Below, piece after piece: positions 1 to 12,297 of a DNA stretch of 64,000 nucleotides. A program made the translations under genes and the position numbers. Each line of letters starts with the position of its first letter. Position 1 is the first letter of the stretch. The notes under the pieces were generated by a model. The model had not been told where the DNA came from, did not search any database, and was given only the letters and a program-made list of their open reading frames with translations. Source of the stretch: Oxytricha trifallax (Eukaryota > Ciliophora > Spirotrichea > Sporadotrichida > Oxytrichidae). The DNA is taken from the NCBI GenBank assembly GCA_000711775.1, contig ARYC01001377.1:1-64000 (forward strand). Direction: 5' to 3'.

Positions 1-2864
1 GCTGCTGCGTTGCTTGCTTCACTGTAAGCTTTCTCAGTGAGAGCTACAATATGTTCAACGATTTCTTTCACAATTTTATCTTGCTCCTAATCCTTTGAAA
101 ACTCCGCAGAAATTTATTCTTAAGGCACCTTGTTTTATTCAACAAAACTATCCATTGCTTCTTATTGATTTTATAAAATTGATTATACTTGGTTGTGCTT
201 GCGATCAAGTATAAGATCTATTTCCTTCTATACAACTATAAGCAGCTGCTCTGCACTATCATTAGAAGCATTCTTGTATAACACGCGCTGCCATCTACCT
301 TTGATATTAAGTCTGCCGATTCTACCAATGATTTATTCTTCAGATCTTCTTGAAAAGACATCAGCGATGATTAAATAAGTACCCCCCTATTTGAATTGAT
401 TTCATCATTAGTTTAGATGTCTGTTCCTCTTCCCTGTGCTTCATTAAATAAGTAAACACCATAGTTCTTGCTCGCATTCTTAATTAAATACCTGCCTTCA
501 ATGACAGACTCAATGACAGCGGCTGAGCCGTGGCTGAAGCTTTTGAAATCGAAAGAAGATTTCGAGAGGCCTGATTAAATAGCGTTGTAGTTTCAGAGGC
601 GACAATTAAAACTGGGGAATTAGCAACTTAGTCCTTTATGAGTTCCTTGATTTTCTGCAAGTAATCTGCCTGATTTGAACTTACCAGCAAGTCTGGTAGC
701 TCCGTCTTCTTATCACCTTGCAACTTATCAAGTGTAGGGAACACCACAGGTGTGCTTTGCAAAGCTAAGTTAAGACAGGTTTCCTCGGTTTGAGTAAGAT
801 GGCTACATGAAAAGCCGATAATACTTTTAGCTTGCTTGTAAAAATTAAGCTAGTTGAAAATATTATCACTGGAGCCATCGAATAAAATCAAGTCGTATTC
901 ATCGACGAGCACGATACTCTCGCGCCAGACACTTATGAATTCAGGAGTCTTCATTTGTTTCTTGAGTTGTGGCTGAGTAAAGAAGTAAATACAAGCGCTC
1001 TTAGCAAAGAAATTAAAGTTCGAGTTAAGTCCCATCGCAATAATAACTTTTTAGAACTTCATGAAATCTCTCTGCACCAGGTGCTCATTCTTGCCAATGA
1101 TGATTACGGAGAGCTTGATCCGAAGAGCTATAAGAATGGCTAGCGCAATGCAAATTAAGGTCTTGCCATTACCAATACCAAAATGAATTAAATGGCTTGC
1201 TTGCAAATTCTCGCAGATATAGTTAAAGCATAATACTTGAGAACAGTACAACTTAAATCCCAGATTTTACTGCAACTTTTCTAGGTCTTCACTGGCAGCC
1301 AACCTTTCATTCGAAGGCTTTGAATTGAAAGCACTTGCTAGTTAGTGCAAGGAATTTGCATTCTCAAAGAGTTGAAGTAGGTCTGCAACTGTCTTATCAG
1401 AGAAGCCTTCCATGTTGCGAGGCAAGCGCAAAATCCTTTGAATGTCAGAGCAGGCAGTTTTCAAAAATATTGCTACTCAGACTTACATTCTTTTCAATTT
1501 GAGCTTCTATGATTTACTGCTGAAGCTTCTAGATTTGCGGAATCTTGCCAACCCATTGTACGTCTCTATTCCGCAGTCTTTATGCAAGGCCTTTCATAAA
1601 GAAAACCATCGTGCTTGAATCAATAAGCTCTTGCTTCTGTAAGAATGTAGCCCTAGTAGTAGATATATAATCCTAGAGAGCATCAACAGTGTGAGAGCAA
1701 GATAAAGCACAAATTCTTACGAAGTACTCTGTGTATTCAACGGGAATATCTCAGATTAAGTGCAGGAAAAAGTCCTGCTTTAGTAGAATGATGAAAGGCA
1801 CATTCAAAATGAAGAATGAAGAAGGTATAAGTCTCTAAACTTGAGGGTCAATTTCGAATAATTGCCAAGTCCCACTCATAAGCTGCCCAATATAAGGGTT
1901 AGTTTCATCAAGTCTCGACACTTGAGCAAGCTGTTTTGTGAATGCGGCTACTGAATTAAAGAACACGAAGTTTGCCAAGCCTAGATTGCCTTGCATTGGG
2001 GGAGCGTACTAATAACAACATCGATTCTTGAATAAACTAGTCTTCAACTTATACCTTTTCTCCTTAATAGTAACCCAAAGCAGCTAAAAAGATACGAGGC
2101 TTCGAGTCTTGTCTAAGTTTCCATCGCTCAATATTAAATCCACCAGCAGAGAGAACAGGTTCTAGTGCATTTCCTGATCATTAGCGTTCTCAAAATTGCT
2201 TAGGAATGATAAAAGTGACTGAGTGTTACGGGTCACTATATCTTGCAAAATGCAAGACCTTTAATAATAATTAGAAGATTTGAAATTTTCAAAATGTTTG
2301 ATTAAGATCTCATGGCCGATGATCGCGCCATAGTTAATAAAGAGCTGAGGTAAGGGTTCTTTATTTAATTTTTAATCGCTTGCAAAGCTTATGCTCGTAG
2401 TGAAGTCACTCACATTCACCTCTTCATAAGTTGCAGTAAGATCAGGTGGCTCTGAAATAACAGATTTACTTTCATGGCTGTGCTTCGCCAACTTGGGTTT
2501 ATTGATATTTATAAATTTTCTCACGAACCGCTTGAAATCCAAAGAATTTTTAAAGCCTGCAAAGCCCTCCTGCTCCAGCAGCAAACTTAAATCAAAGTTG
2601 TTTTAATGCAGAAACTCCTTTGCACGATTGATCTTAGCACTGTCTTGTGCGTTTTATTCAGATTTGATCCACTTGATTTACCCGCATCTTCAAGATTTAC
2701 ATTGGCTTGTAGATGTTCAAAAATCTGAAGTAAGTTTTATTGTTCGAGTGCCTGTTCTGGCATCTGCTAATTATTGATAGGTTCTAAACAGAAGCTAATA
2801 ACAAGGATTGAAACTTACCAGAAGCTGCATTAAAAAGTTGAGGAGGGTCGGTCTTAGAAGCCAT
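1..2864 (-). pseudogene. SecA-like DEAD ATPase, copy 1 (3' end beyond window)
   Basis: Read on the minus strand with TAA/TAG as Gln, this is a long SecA-type motor protein. Around 1150-1200 it has a Walker A-like FGIGNGKTL followed by LVQRD (SecA: TGEGKTL...YLAQRD); near 890-915 VLVDEYDLILFDG (SecA: VDEVDSILID); near 440-455 EAQGRGTDIQ (SecA: NMAGRGTDI). These three blocks in this order are a SecA signature rather than a generic helicase one. The start chosen is the ATG at 2864 (MASKTDPPQLF), followed by a probable intron with a GTAAGT donor. Frame shifts near 2640 and 480-610 mark it as decayed. It is homologous along its length to 43606-46900 (shared RAK...LLE and NYG...TQSLL blocks). SecA drives protein export in bacteria and plastids; a role in a ciliate germline is unknown, and cargo of a mobile element is one possibility. 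Confidence 0.75.
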
Positions 2865-3027
2865 CTCAAATCCAGTGACTGGATTCATCTGATTTATGCT
2901 ACATTTTAATGATTAATTCCACTGGATTTTAATATTAAATAGCTGGATTATTAAAATCTCGACTGGATTATTGCAATTTTACTGTATGGGTTGCTACTCT
3001 CTCACCTATATCCCCCGGATTTAATCA

Positions 3028-3538
3028 TGGCTCACTGCGAAACCACTTCAATTAAGGAGTATTTACTATAACTCATAAGACAAGCAGCTTCAAGTGACAA
3101 GGAGACGGGTGGTTGAAGAGCTGTGATAAATTTCGCCAACTTTGGAGCTCGAACCAATGCAAAATGGCTTTTTAAAAAAATGTCGGAATCCGCGGTACCT
3201 TTCAAATTCAAATCCTTTCCCTTCATAACTGAAAAGTGGCGAGAAGAAATGTGAAGAGGGGAATAGCTAGAAATTAATGGCACTCAAAATAGAAAATTCG
3301 GGTCTTCAGTTTGGACCTCGAAAAATGACCTCTGGCTTAAGCCAACAGCCTGGATTCTTGAGGTCAGGTCAGTAGGGTGGAATACTAACGTTGAAAAATC
3401 TAGAGAAGCACTCCAATGACCTACTGGCTTTCTGGTTGCTTTCAACTTAAAATTTAAAAATACACTAATCAAACCCTATTAATCAAATCAATATCAAACT
3501 ATATGGGTGCCGTAATATTCTCAACTCTTATTTTTCGA
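3028..3538 (+). pseudogene. unknown ORF divergent from SecA-like copy 1
   Basis: A plus-strand frame opens at ATG 3028 (MAHCETTSIKEYLLQLIRQA) and stays protein-like to about 3538, with Gln-coding TAA/TAG and three in-frame TGA codons (about 3112, 3253 and 3417). Its base composition is clearly less AT-rich than the flanks, and segments such as KWLFKKMSES and KPTAWILEV read as ordinary protein. It diverges from the SecA-like gene with about 160 bp between the two starts, as the second SecA-like copy also has a divergent neighbour about 200 bp away. I do not recognise the family. The minus strand is also open here but lacks a plausible start context, so I prefer plus. Confidence 0.45.
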
Positions 3539-3539
3539 T

Positions 3540-5574
3540 TCTCTGGATCGGCTCCCTCAAATTAAGTTAAAATCTGTCCTTTTAAATTTCGTTATTTATT
3601 GATGCATTTAAAACTTTTTATTCACTTATCAAACTCATGCGAATATTGGGGTTTATGTATTTAAATTTAATATTTTATATTTATATCACAGATTATTCTT
3701 AAAAGTTGGTATTAAGTACTTTTTATTAGTTTTTTATGATACTCTTACAACTCTCCTCGGAGACTTAACATGAATAGTTTTATGAAATTACTATTTTCAA
3801 ATGATATATATATTTATATTTTACTTGTTGTATTCATCAATCTGAGTTGATATTCTAGACTCAATTTAAGCTTAAAATTGAGAAACTTAATAACCTTTTA
3901 AAAGCATTTAACATTTTGAATATGTTTACATATAATGACTATATTTATGAATATTTTAAAAGAATAAGCTGTGCTTATAGTTTTTAGGATTACTGAAGTT
4001 TATTACTCTAAGTTATAGAGCTCATCCCTCTCTAAAAGCCATTAGTAATGCGTTCATAAGACTTTTTGTTGTAACTCCTTATATAATGATTTCATATCTG
4101 TGGTAACCGAGTAACATTTCTTTGCTTTATTAATATACTGTACTCAATGGTCCTCCTTTTAGTAAAACTGATGTGCACGATATATTTAACAAGATATTAT
4201 TTGTATATATAAAAAATGATAAATAACTTAGTCTTTTTTCTATCACCACCATTATCGCTTTCTTCATAAAATATATTAACATTAAGAGATGTTAATAATT
4301 ATAAACATTTAAACAATTCTCTTTGCAATTCTTACAATAAAAGATGCCACTTTTTCATCGGCAATCTTGCCTTTGGCTAAATCTTTGAAAATTCTACACA
4401 ATCCATTTCACATCATTTAATAGTTATAAAACTAACCATGAGCCTCATTTTTCACTGAAATAATGCTTTAACATATAAAAAAAGTAGAAAGTTTGGTCTG
4501 TTGGTTAGCATATTTTAGCTTAATAATTATCAACTACTGTTTGAAAGATTAAGTAATCCCACAGTATATAAAGAAAGGTATCTAGATTTAGGAAAGGGTT
4601 AGTCTATTAACACTTCACATTTGTTGATGTTTGATGTATCCATAATTATCAACTACGACAAAATATAATGAGATTTATCTTTATTTCGCTCATAATTAAT
4701 CTATAAGTTTTAGATCTTTTGCTCTAAGACTAGTAATTAGTTTTTTTATTATAACTTCCATATCATCTTCAAAATACTTAGAAAAATAAATTATAACTAA
4801 TTTAAATATTCCGTTTTATAATTAAATAGTTCAATCTGTTAATTGAATCAAATATCAATAATTGTAAACAATTAAAAATATTTATTATCAAATTTGTTTA
4901 TGTTCTCTTTGCTTCTCACCCAAATCTCAACACCTATCGAGAATATAATCTAGTACCTAAAATGTGGAATGTAAGAAATCTGTGCGTTTTAGTCATTTGT
5001 TTTTAATGTTTACAGGGTTCCTACTTGACTTCAAACAAGTAAGATTTGAAAAGCTTAATTAAAACCTTTCATGAAAAGGTATTTTTTTCAACTAAAAGAA
5101 AAAACTTGCATAAAAGGGAATATAGAACTTGAAAAATAAACATATTAAAAGAATAAAAGCTTCAAGAAAGATTTGATTTTAAAGCTTTTATTTATGGAAG
5201 ATATATTATTTTCTTCATTTCGAGTTATTCAATCTACAAATTCAATTGATAAATCAAAAAGATTAACGGTCTTTTATCCCCATGTATTATTCAAAAATTT
5301 ATATATTCTTTAATAAATTCATTAAATGAGAGGAAATTCTGTAATTCTATATTTAACTAATTTAAATGTTTTTTATTTGGATTAAACACCATCAGATTAT
5401 TCGTCTCTAATTTCAATTTTCTTTATTTTGAGAAGTTTTTAATTTAAAAAATAACATATATCTATTAATGGTTACATTTCCTCTTTTATTATTTTATATT
5501 AAAAACTCATCAAGAAATTATAAATTATGATTAGTCTTCTTATTTTTCCCAGTTTCAAACTTAAAGTAATTAAT
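3540..5574. other. AT-rich stretch, no gene seen
   Basis: About 2 kb of very AT-rich sequence without a sustained open frame in the ciliate code on either strand and without an obvious repeat. It is probably germline-limited DNA of no assignable class. Confidence 0.6.
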
Positions 5575-5609
5575 ATAATATACATCACACTGAGGTCTTT
5601 AGGGATAGC

Positions 5610-6159
5610 CGATCAATGGAGCATGGTAGTTAATAAGGAAAAAGCCCTTTAAGATAGTTCGAGGAGATTCTTTCATCGTATACTAAGTCTTCATCATTTT
5701 ATTCCTTTTCCTTTGTTTCTCTTGTTCTCTTGCTTTGGAATCTGACTTTTCTTCCTTTTCTTTTCTGGTTAAGAATCTGAACCTGGTTTTCTCCTAGGTC
5801 TTTGAATTAGGCATCAAAGTTATCAAATTAAATTGAAAATTTAAGTTGTTTAGTTCTTAAGTTTTCTTTACATCTTGTGGTATCTAGTTGAATTAGGTCT
5901 CTCTTTAAAAAGAAGGCATGTTATTAAAGACATTTGACATAACATAAATCTCATTTTTGTTGAGATTGTCATGGTAATATCTGAATTTATGGAAAGACAA
6001 TTAAATTTATTAGCAGTTGCATTTTTCAAAATTTAAATGATAAAAAGTTTAATGAAAGCTGTTAGGTCTACTGGAGTAGCAGCTGCAGAATTAGTTTTTT
6101 GTTCGATGATTGCTGCAACCGCAAAGTCATCCATCTTGACTACTTCAATTAACTTAGGT

Positions 6160-6195
<36 letters not shown>

Positions 6196-7158
6196 ACGTG
6201 ATTGCATCTAAATATATTTAGATTACTTTGTTGAGTTTGATGTCTAATAAGTTCATCTAAATTGATATATAAGATTCTCTTGTGTCAAATCTGATTTTTA
6301 ATTTCGCCTTAGAAATGGTTTGCATATCTTGGTAGGACCCAACTTAATAGTAATTAATTGATTAATTATTAATACTTTAATTTGGTTCAATATTTAGTAC
6401 TTGTTTTTAATTTGTGATTTCTTATTAATCTACTATTTAATACTGAAATTATTGATTGATTTTGCACTATCTCGAAGATAAGGGAAGGCCATGATTTAAT
6501 GGCTTCAACCTTTGTCTTTGAAATTTTATATTTGTAGTAAGTGAATTATCTTGAACTTTCTGTGAAGGAGATTTCTTAGTCGTACACGTCATATTGTTAT
6601 TTTCCTACAAAGGAGCTGCAGTCCTCCTCATTGTCTGAGTAAATAACTGTTTTTGTTATGAGAGATTGGTGTTTCTATCTGACGTTGAGAGGTCGTCTCT
6701 CTTCTATGTATTCGCAGAGGTAGAAACTGCATAGTGAATTTTCTTTAAACTCAAGTTCACCTAGTGAGGAAGCTTGTTTTTTTGAGATAGAAGAATTCTG
6801 GGCTCAAAAGAATAAATGTAGGGATAATGTTGAAGCTTGTTGGGGTTTAATGATCTTGTTTTTAATTGATGCAAGTCTTGGCATCTGTAAGAGTTGCTGA
6901 GTCCATTGTTGGACGGCTTCACTGTTGTTTTCACCACTAAATTTAATCTTTGTTAGTTGTATTTAGAAGTAGTTTAATATTTAATAGCATTTTCAGATGA
7001 GTTTGCTGGTTATGAATGTAATAATTTCTAGTATATGAAGGCCTATTGGTTTTTGCTAAGTAATTTGATGTTGATTGTATATAACGCTAGGTGTGAGGAT
7101 TTATTATTTTCTATATCACCTTTAAAATGTTCCTTTGTATTTTGCTGAGTATACCCAT
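5610..7158 (-). pseudogene. retro-unit ORF, MGILSK family
   Basis: The frame starts MGILSK at 7158 and is homologous to the ORF that starts at 49198; both share the conserved C-terminal region with VQIL and then a basic to acidic tail (KRTRETKEKE here). The product is unknown. It has no endonuclease or reverse transcriptase motif, so it may be a nucleic-acid-binding accessory protein. A (TA)n expansion at 6162-6193 lies inside the coding region and, with frame shifts, shows the copy is dead. Confidence 0.45.
6162..6193. repeat. (TA)n microsatellite
   Basis: An uninterrupted TA run of about 32 bp, placed inside the retro-unit ORF. Confidence 0.95.
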
Positions 7159-7539
7159 TCTGTGTTTTTAATTTAATTTGAAATTATCCGTTAAGCTTAA
7201 GTTAAGCATACTAACTCATATATTTTAAGTTCCTTTCATCCATATCTGATTTTACAATCATTCCCTCAGGGCTAAGTGCTTCATTTCCTTTATACATTCA
7301 TTTATTGACAGGGGTAATTAAGCCAAATTAGCAGCATTATCGGTTAATTTGTATTTATTTTACAAAAAACTTTAATTCCAAATGTAGATTTTACATGACT
7401 AAATTAGCTGTTTGATTACTTTTTTAGTTCTTAGCATTAATGATATATAATTTGAGAAATATAGTGAATTAATAAATTAATTTGATTTGATCAGAATACT
7501 TATCATAATTAACAAAAATGGAAATATCTAAAAAAAAAC

Positions 7540-7770
7540 ATCTTGTCTTCTTTATCATCGTCATCGTCTTCATCTTCATACATGTTTACAGTTTCTTGTT
7601 CTCCTCTCTGTGTGTCACTGCGAAGCACCGACCTTGTGGCAGCAGTAGTCTTACCAGGTAGGACTACTATAAAAAAAATTTAAGATATACTTTTTTTAAC
7701 TTACATTTTATGTGAGTGCTGTACCTCCACCTGCGTCTGATCTATACGAATACTTTTTAATATATTAAGT
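7540..7770 (-). pseudogene. gene scrap with intron and acidic C-terminus
   Basis: Minus strand: an exon ending near 7705 is followed by a textbook short intron (GTAAGTT ... TTTTATAG, about 7669-7705), then an exon reading LVLPGKTTAATRSVLRSD and ending in an acidic stretch MYEDEDDDDDKEDKM. The splice brings the two exons into one frame. Its GC content is higher than the AT-rich flanks. I cannot assign the family: a histone H2B-like LxLPG motif is present but too short to trust. It may be a macronuclear-destined segment or a captured fragment. Confidence 0.4.
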
Positions 7771-8037
7771 TTTTTATTAAAATTATTAATTTCCTATTAT
7801 AAATCATAATTCTAATAAATTTATAAAGTTAGATTTATTTGTTTTATCTCTGTATTAATGATTAAATATAAATATAGATGCTAATCTGTCTGTTTTATAT
7901 TTTATATCTAGATATTTAAAATAAAAGCTTAATAGCATGTACTATTATTTAATTTCAATATTATTTTGCTTCATATAATATTAGTTTATATATTTAAAAT
8001 TATTAATTAATTCCCTTTATTTTCCAATTAAGTGAAT

Positions 8038-9693
8038 AATAAATAAATAATAATAATAATAATTAATCCTCATCGGGGGCTCAAGGCCCCCCGGATGAAT
8101 ATATATGTTAAATATATGTAAGGGACGAGCCCTTTTAAGTTAATAATTAGTTATTAATCAGTTTTTGTGATCTCAAGTAGGAAGTTTAACCTTGAGAATC
8201 TATCTCCTTCTGTCTATTTCGTCAATGAGGAGAGTCATGGGAAGAGAGGGGAAGGCTGAGGCTATATCTATAAACCAAATTTATTTATATTTTCTTGTTT
8301 ATATTTCTTGGATTAGTTCAGCTATGTTTTATCCCATTTATGCCATAGGTCTAAAACCTATTTGTGATTTGTGGATGGTGCTCCATAAATGTCTGGAGAA
8401 AAGTCTCATCCATGACTCAAATAATTTTCTTACTGCAGATGACATTGCAATAGGTCTTGTTTTCTATATTGTAGGAGTAAGACTATTTGTTTTTGAGAGT
8501 AGATTCAGGTTGGCATTGTTCATCCAGGGTGGTGGATGGGCTTAACCGTTGATCCATTCTTCTATTAGAGATAGTAATGGTAAAGCATTCATTTTCTTTC
8601 TGATGAATCTGTCACTGATGTTATCAGGACCTAGTGCTTTATCAGTTGGGAAATTTCTAAGATTATCTGTTAGCAGTTTGTGTCTCCTAGTAAATCTATA
8701 ATTGGCTGTTCCCATCATAAATTAAGTGACCGGTGTTAGAAGTCTATGGTTTGTGAGTGATTTGTAATAGGTACCTGCATTTTAGATTTGTAAGTGTTGT
8801 TTAGCACTCTAGATGGACTATTCTTTAGTCAAACTTTCTAGTTATGTGACAATTTTTGCTGGTTTTGAGCCTATAATTTTCTCTAAGACTTTTGTGGCTT
8901 GTTTAGCGTTTCCATTTAGCCAGAGGTCTTTAACTTAATCTACGTTATCTCTTATTATATTAGTTTGTGCTTACTTTGTTCTTATTTTAGGTTTAATTTG
9001 TTTGTTGTTATACCAGTCTTGTTCTAGTTCTAATTTTGTCTCTGCAAGTTACTTTGTTATGCACTTTTATTATTAACCTTAATAATTAAAATTAAATTAT
9101 TTAAAAAGTGCCAAATGATCAGAAGCTGATTAAAGAACGTGCGCACTGGAGTAACTTAAACCTCTACTTTCAATGACGTCAATTACATTTTGTGACGTCA
9201 CGTCAATTCTTGTCATTTAATACGTGTTTTGAAAAGTTTTTGCCACGTAATTAAAATCTCCCATTACTATATAGTATGGATTTTTCAGTCTCGTCTCTAT
9301 CTCTTGTTCAAAGATGTTCTTGTATTTCTTGTGTTAGTGAGAAATATAGATGTTTGAGATTTTGAGATTTAGGTCTATCAATTAGATGTCTATTGAGAGC
9401 GGAAGGGAGTCAAGAATTTCAACTCTGCCCATTGTGTCCTTTACCAATGTGATGGTATCATGTTGACCATCTGATATTTTTGTGATTGACTGGAATATTT
9501 TGAACCCTGGTAAATGGTACTTTGGTGCTACGGGCTTCTTGTAAGCAAACTATATGTGGTTACTTCTCTCTGATTATTTTCAAGAGGAAGTTAATGGAAT
9601 CAACTGTAGATCCTCCCATGTTCCACGATATCACCGATAAACCTTCGATGTTTTCGGAAATCATGGTTGAGTTTGTTCAATTCAAACTTAATA
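8038..9693 (-). mobile_element. non-LTR retrotransposon unit, endonuclease plus partial RT
   Basis: A minus-strand unit with its 5' end about 30 bp before the ATG at 9664 and a 3' tail at 8041-8140: a GGGCTCGTCCC motif, a GGGGGG...CCCCC hairpin and (TTA)n. The probable imperfect target duplication is CAATTAAGTGAATAAT (8022-8037) versus CAATTAAGTAAATATT (9694-9709). The tail follows the coding region before the RT catalytic YADD box, so the unit lacks the second half of the polymerase. Confidence 0.75.
8165..9664 (-). pseudogene. APE-type endonuclease + N-terminal reverse transcriptase
   Basis: Starts MISENIEGLSVISWNMGG. Endonuclease motifs in order: SWNMGG, HIVCLQEAR, MGDFNY and SDH, the set of apurinic-type endonucleases of LINEs. 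Reverse transcriptase blocks follow: ALGPDNI (normally KAPGPDGI), TRPIAMSSAVRKLFE, IGFRPM, and motif A FIDIASAFPSL. The frame is open in the Gln code over almost all of this length. The YADD motif and thumb are missing because the 3' tail begins directly afterwards. LINE proteins nick target DNA and prime cDNA synthesis from the nick; this copy cannot do the second step alone. Confidence 0.8.
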
Positions 9694-9764
9694 TTCAATT
9701 AAGTAAATATTGTTAGATAGGATATTATTAAATTGTGTATAATTAATCACGAGTAATAACAAAA

Positions 9765-10290
9765 ATTTAATTACTTTAATCACATATAGGTTTCAATCTC
9801 GACTTCAGCATCCTTAATTTTTTGTCTCAGCAACTCAAATGAAGACATGGTGGCAGAGTGTAATACTCAAACGCGGGACTAGCCCCCCCATGAAAAAAAA
9901 TTAAAACTGAAGGCACAACAGTGTATAGTGCGAAAGTGGCTTGTTTGAGGGAGTACAGTTGCTAGTTGCTGAATCATTCGGTTTCACTCAGCATTTAAGA
10001 ACAATGACTTCAATAAGCACTGGCAGCCGCAGAGAACGATAGCGAGGGAAATGCCCCCCCAGGAACAAGCCACTCGTGTAAGCGGCACCGAAGAGGCTAG
10101 TTATTGTCTTTCTGGCTTTGACACCATAGAGAACCTTGATAGCCTTTTTCAATGTACTAATGCGCTTTAATAATTTAAAAAACGAAGTGCATATATGATA
10201 TTAAAGTGTAATTATAATGTATTTAAAGTCTAGGATTTTGATTTCTAGATTTATAATTTCTTATTTACCTAAGTGATTCACCACTACTAC
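9765..10290 (-). repeat. GC-module repeat, copy A
   Basis: Member of a five-copy family (A-E). Read on the minus strand it has the conserved head (about 10220-10290: gaatcacttaggtaaata...agaaatctagaaat...cctagac), imperfect inverted arms (about 10196-10215 against 9770-9785), and inside, on plus, two copies of the GC-rich module near 9875 (gggactagccccccc) and 10046 (gcgagggaaatgccccccc). A scrap near 10100-10175 on minus reads LKRISTLKKAIKVLYG, possibly from a cellular gene. Confidence 0.6.
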
Positions 10291-10299
10291 CACTAATAA

Positions 10300-10980
10300 T
10301 ATAAATATATGATTAATCAATAATTTATTAGAAATAGTTACGTACTAAAGCAAAAAAAGAAATTATATAATTTTCCAGTAAAATGCCAATGATATTATTT
10401 AATATTAATATTGTTATTTAAATATAATATATTCATTAATTAAATAAATAAATAAGCAAATAATAATAATAATAATAATAATTTTAATTTTAAATTAAAA
10501 ATAGTGAATAAGATGCTAGTTTAAATATTAATAATTTGATTAAAAGTCTAGATATTTGAGTAAATAAGTAAAGCAATCTCTGTAAAGAACATAAAATAAA
10601 ATGAAACACAATGATCAAGACTCTCGACAGCAACTAAAACTGCTAATAATTAAAGAAAGCAATAAAAGTAATAGCAAACTAAGGAAGATGATGAAAACAC
10701 TTTATATCTTGATGAGATCACAAAGAATGAGTTTAATAGAAGATTAAACACTTTTATTTTGTTATTATAAATGAATATAATTATGCTATATTTTATTCAA
10801 GAAGCAAGTAAAAAAACATTCATATACGTCTCTTAAATTGCTTATAACTTTAACTTTATTAATAATACGACAATAGTAAAATTAATGAGAGAGAAGAGCT
10901 ATGAGATAAGAATTTAAACTTAAAAAATAAGAATGATAGGAAAGGAAGTTGAAGGTCTCCCTTAATATATCAAAGCTTCA
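10300..10980. other. AT-rich stretch with (TAA)n
   Basis: AT-rich, with a TAA run at about 10456-10480. A short plus-strand ORF at 10601 (MKHNDQDSRQQLKLL) is too brief to call. Nothing else seen. Confidence 0.5.
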
Positions 10981-10986
10981 TAAATA

Positions 10987-11289
10987 TCAAGGAAACATAA
11001 TTAGACCTTACTCAGCATGCAACAGAAATTATTTATTCAATATATTAAAGATAAGGAAAATACTTAATATCCACACAAACTAAAAAAAAACTAACAAGCT
11101 ATTTTACTTACTTTGTAAGGTTAAATTAGAAGATTCTTCAGTATTTTAATAGCTTTGCGAGTTTTACATATATTTAAAAAGCTAAAAATTTTAGAATGAC
11201 GTCTTCTTGGATGACTCCACTGCTGTAGTTGCTGAAAGAGTTATGCCAATCAGAAATGCTAGTGCAAACTAATTTTTATTTAGTTTCAT
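10987..11289 (-). CDS. possible secreted or membrane protein ORF
   Basis: An ATG at 11289 opens a 100-codon frame (TAA/TAG as Gln) ending at TGA 10987-10989. The N-terminus, MKLNKNQFALAFLIGITLSA followed by TTAVESS, looks like a signal peptide: a basic n-region, a hydrophobic core and a small-residue cleavage region. After a polar Gln/Ser-rich middle part comes a second hydrophobic segment (LLVFFQFVWILSIFLIFNIL). Family not recognised. It could be a macronuclear-destined segment of a host gene in AT-rich flanks; chance openness is possible in the second half. Confidence 0.4.
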
Positions 11290-11994
11290 TTTTTGAATTT
11301 GCCATATTTAATTCGTTGTAACTTTCATTATTTTTTTGGCAATAATTACACAATTTAAATCTTTGCTAACACTTCTTACTTTATCTCTGATGAATTCAAT
11401 CAATTCTTACACAATATTAAGAGAAAAATCATTATTGATGTTAATAGTAATTTAAGCTGAAATAAAACTAGAAAATTATCAATCAGACCAACCAAAATTA
11501 TCAGTCATTCACAAGATTTCTTAGAATAATGATATAGATATAAAAAAGTAAGATTGATTTTAATGCCACTTCCATCACCCCTATTCTTAATTCGATATTG
11601 AACTAAAGTTCTCACCAGAAATACGTAAAATAAAAGCAATTAAATATTATGCAAATTTCGAATAAATTTACACTAATAATAAACAGACAAAGATATTTTG
11701 ACTCTACCACGAACATTACATTTAAGAGAACCTTTAAGATTAAAACCAATTAATTAAATATTGCTAGTATTTTCAGGGTAAAAATATAGTCTCTAAGTAA
11801 TTTCAATGATGAAATAGAATTAATTTAAAAGCTAGTTTTTATACTTAAACATTACAATATAAATTTGTGATATGAATACTAATTATAATAATTAATTATT
11901 CCAGGTGGTTAGACTGTTAAACCATTTGAGATTTGCCACAAAGACGACGACATGAAACATTCATATTAAAAATGCCTCAAAGTTCTATTTAATA

Positions 11995-12297
11995 ATGCCT
12001 ATTATAGGTATTGTCGACATATTTTAGAAATCGTAAAGCATTCAGAAATAAGGTATCAATTTTACCCATTACCCATAATATTTTTACTTGAAAATTCTAT
12101 AGTGCATATGCTAATTACAAAGATATGATGTCTTGGATTTCGTCGAGACAATGAAGAGTTATTTTCAAATTGAAGGTTCATACAGGATCTAATATCAACA
12201 AGCGGGTACTGACAAAAATATATTAATATAGAAATCAATTTCTCTCCTCCTTTTTGAAGAGTTCATGTTGGGTCTCAGAAGACTTACGGCGTCATGA
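11995..12297 (+). CDS. hypothetical ORF, first of overlapping pair
   Basis: ATG at 11995 (MPIIGIVDIF), 100 codons with Gln-coding TAA/TAG, TGA at 12295. The better part is VLDFVETMKSYFQIEGSYR and FEEFMLGLRRLTAS. It overlaps the next ORF by an ATGA. Either two ORFs or one gene with a single frameshift. No family recognised. Confidence 0.35.

Larger units (their letters stand above)
5575..7175 (-). mobile_element. non-LTR retrotransposon unit carrying the MGILSK-type ORF
   Basis: On the minus strand the unit begins just upstream of an ATG at 7158 (MGILSK) and ends at about 5575-5660 with a hairpin-like tail: an AAGGGCT motif, then ATCGGC...CCTAAAGACCTCAGTGTGATG, related to the tails at 24130-24207 and 47620-47680. 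It is clearly homologous along its length to the unit at 47598-49241. No target duplication was found by eye, so the ends are approximate. Confidence 0.6.

Noticed and set aside
1..2864. Bacterial contamination as the explanation of SecA
   Set aside because: The frame uses TAA/TAG as Gln, has intron-like interruptions, and is embedded with ciliate transposons; a second diverged copy is present.
7566..7770. Histone H2B assignment of the LVLPG scrap
   Set aside because: Only four or five residues match; the following sequence does not resemble H2B.
8343..8361. 19-bp sequence CCATAGGTCTAAAACCTAT also at 37735-37753
   Set aside because: Largely self-complementary and AT-rich; flanks unrelated (retrotransposon RT versus transposase 5' region). 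Probably coincidence.
8192..8545. 117-aa plus-strand ORF
   Set aside because: It is the antisense of the reverse transcriptase coding region, which has clear RT motifs on minus.
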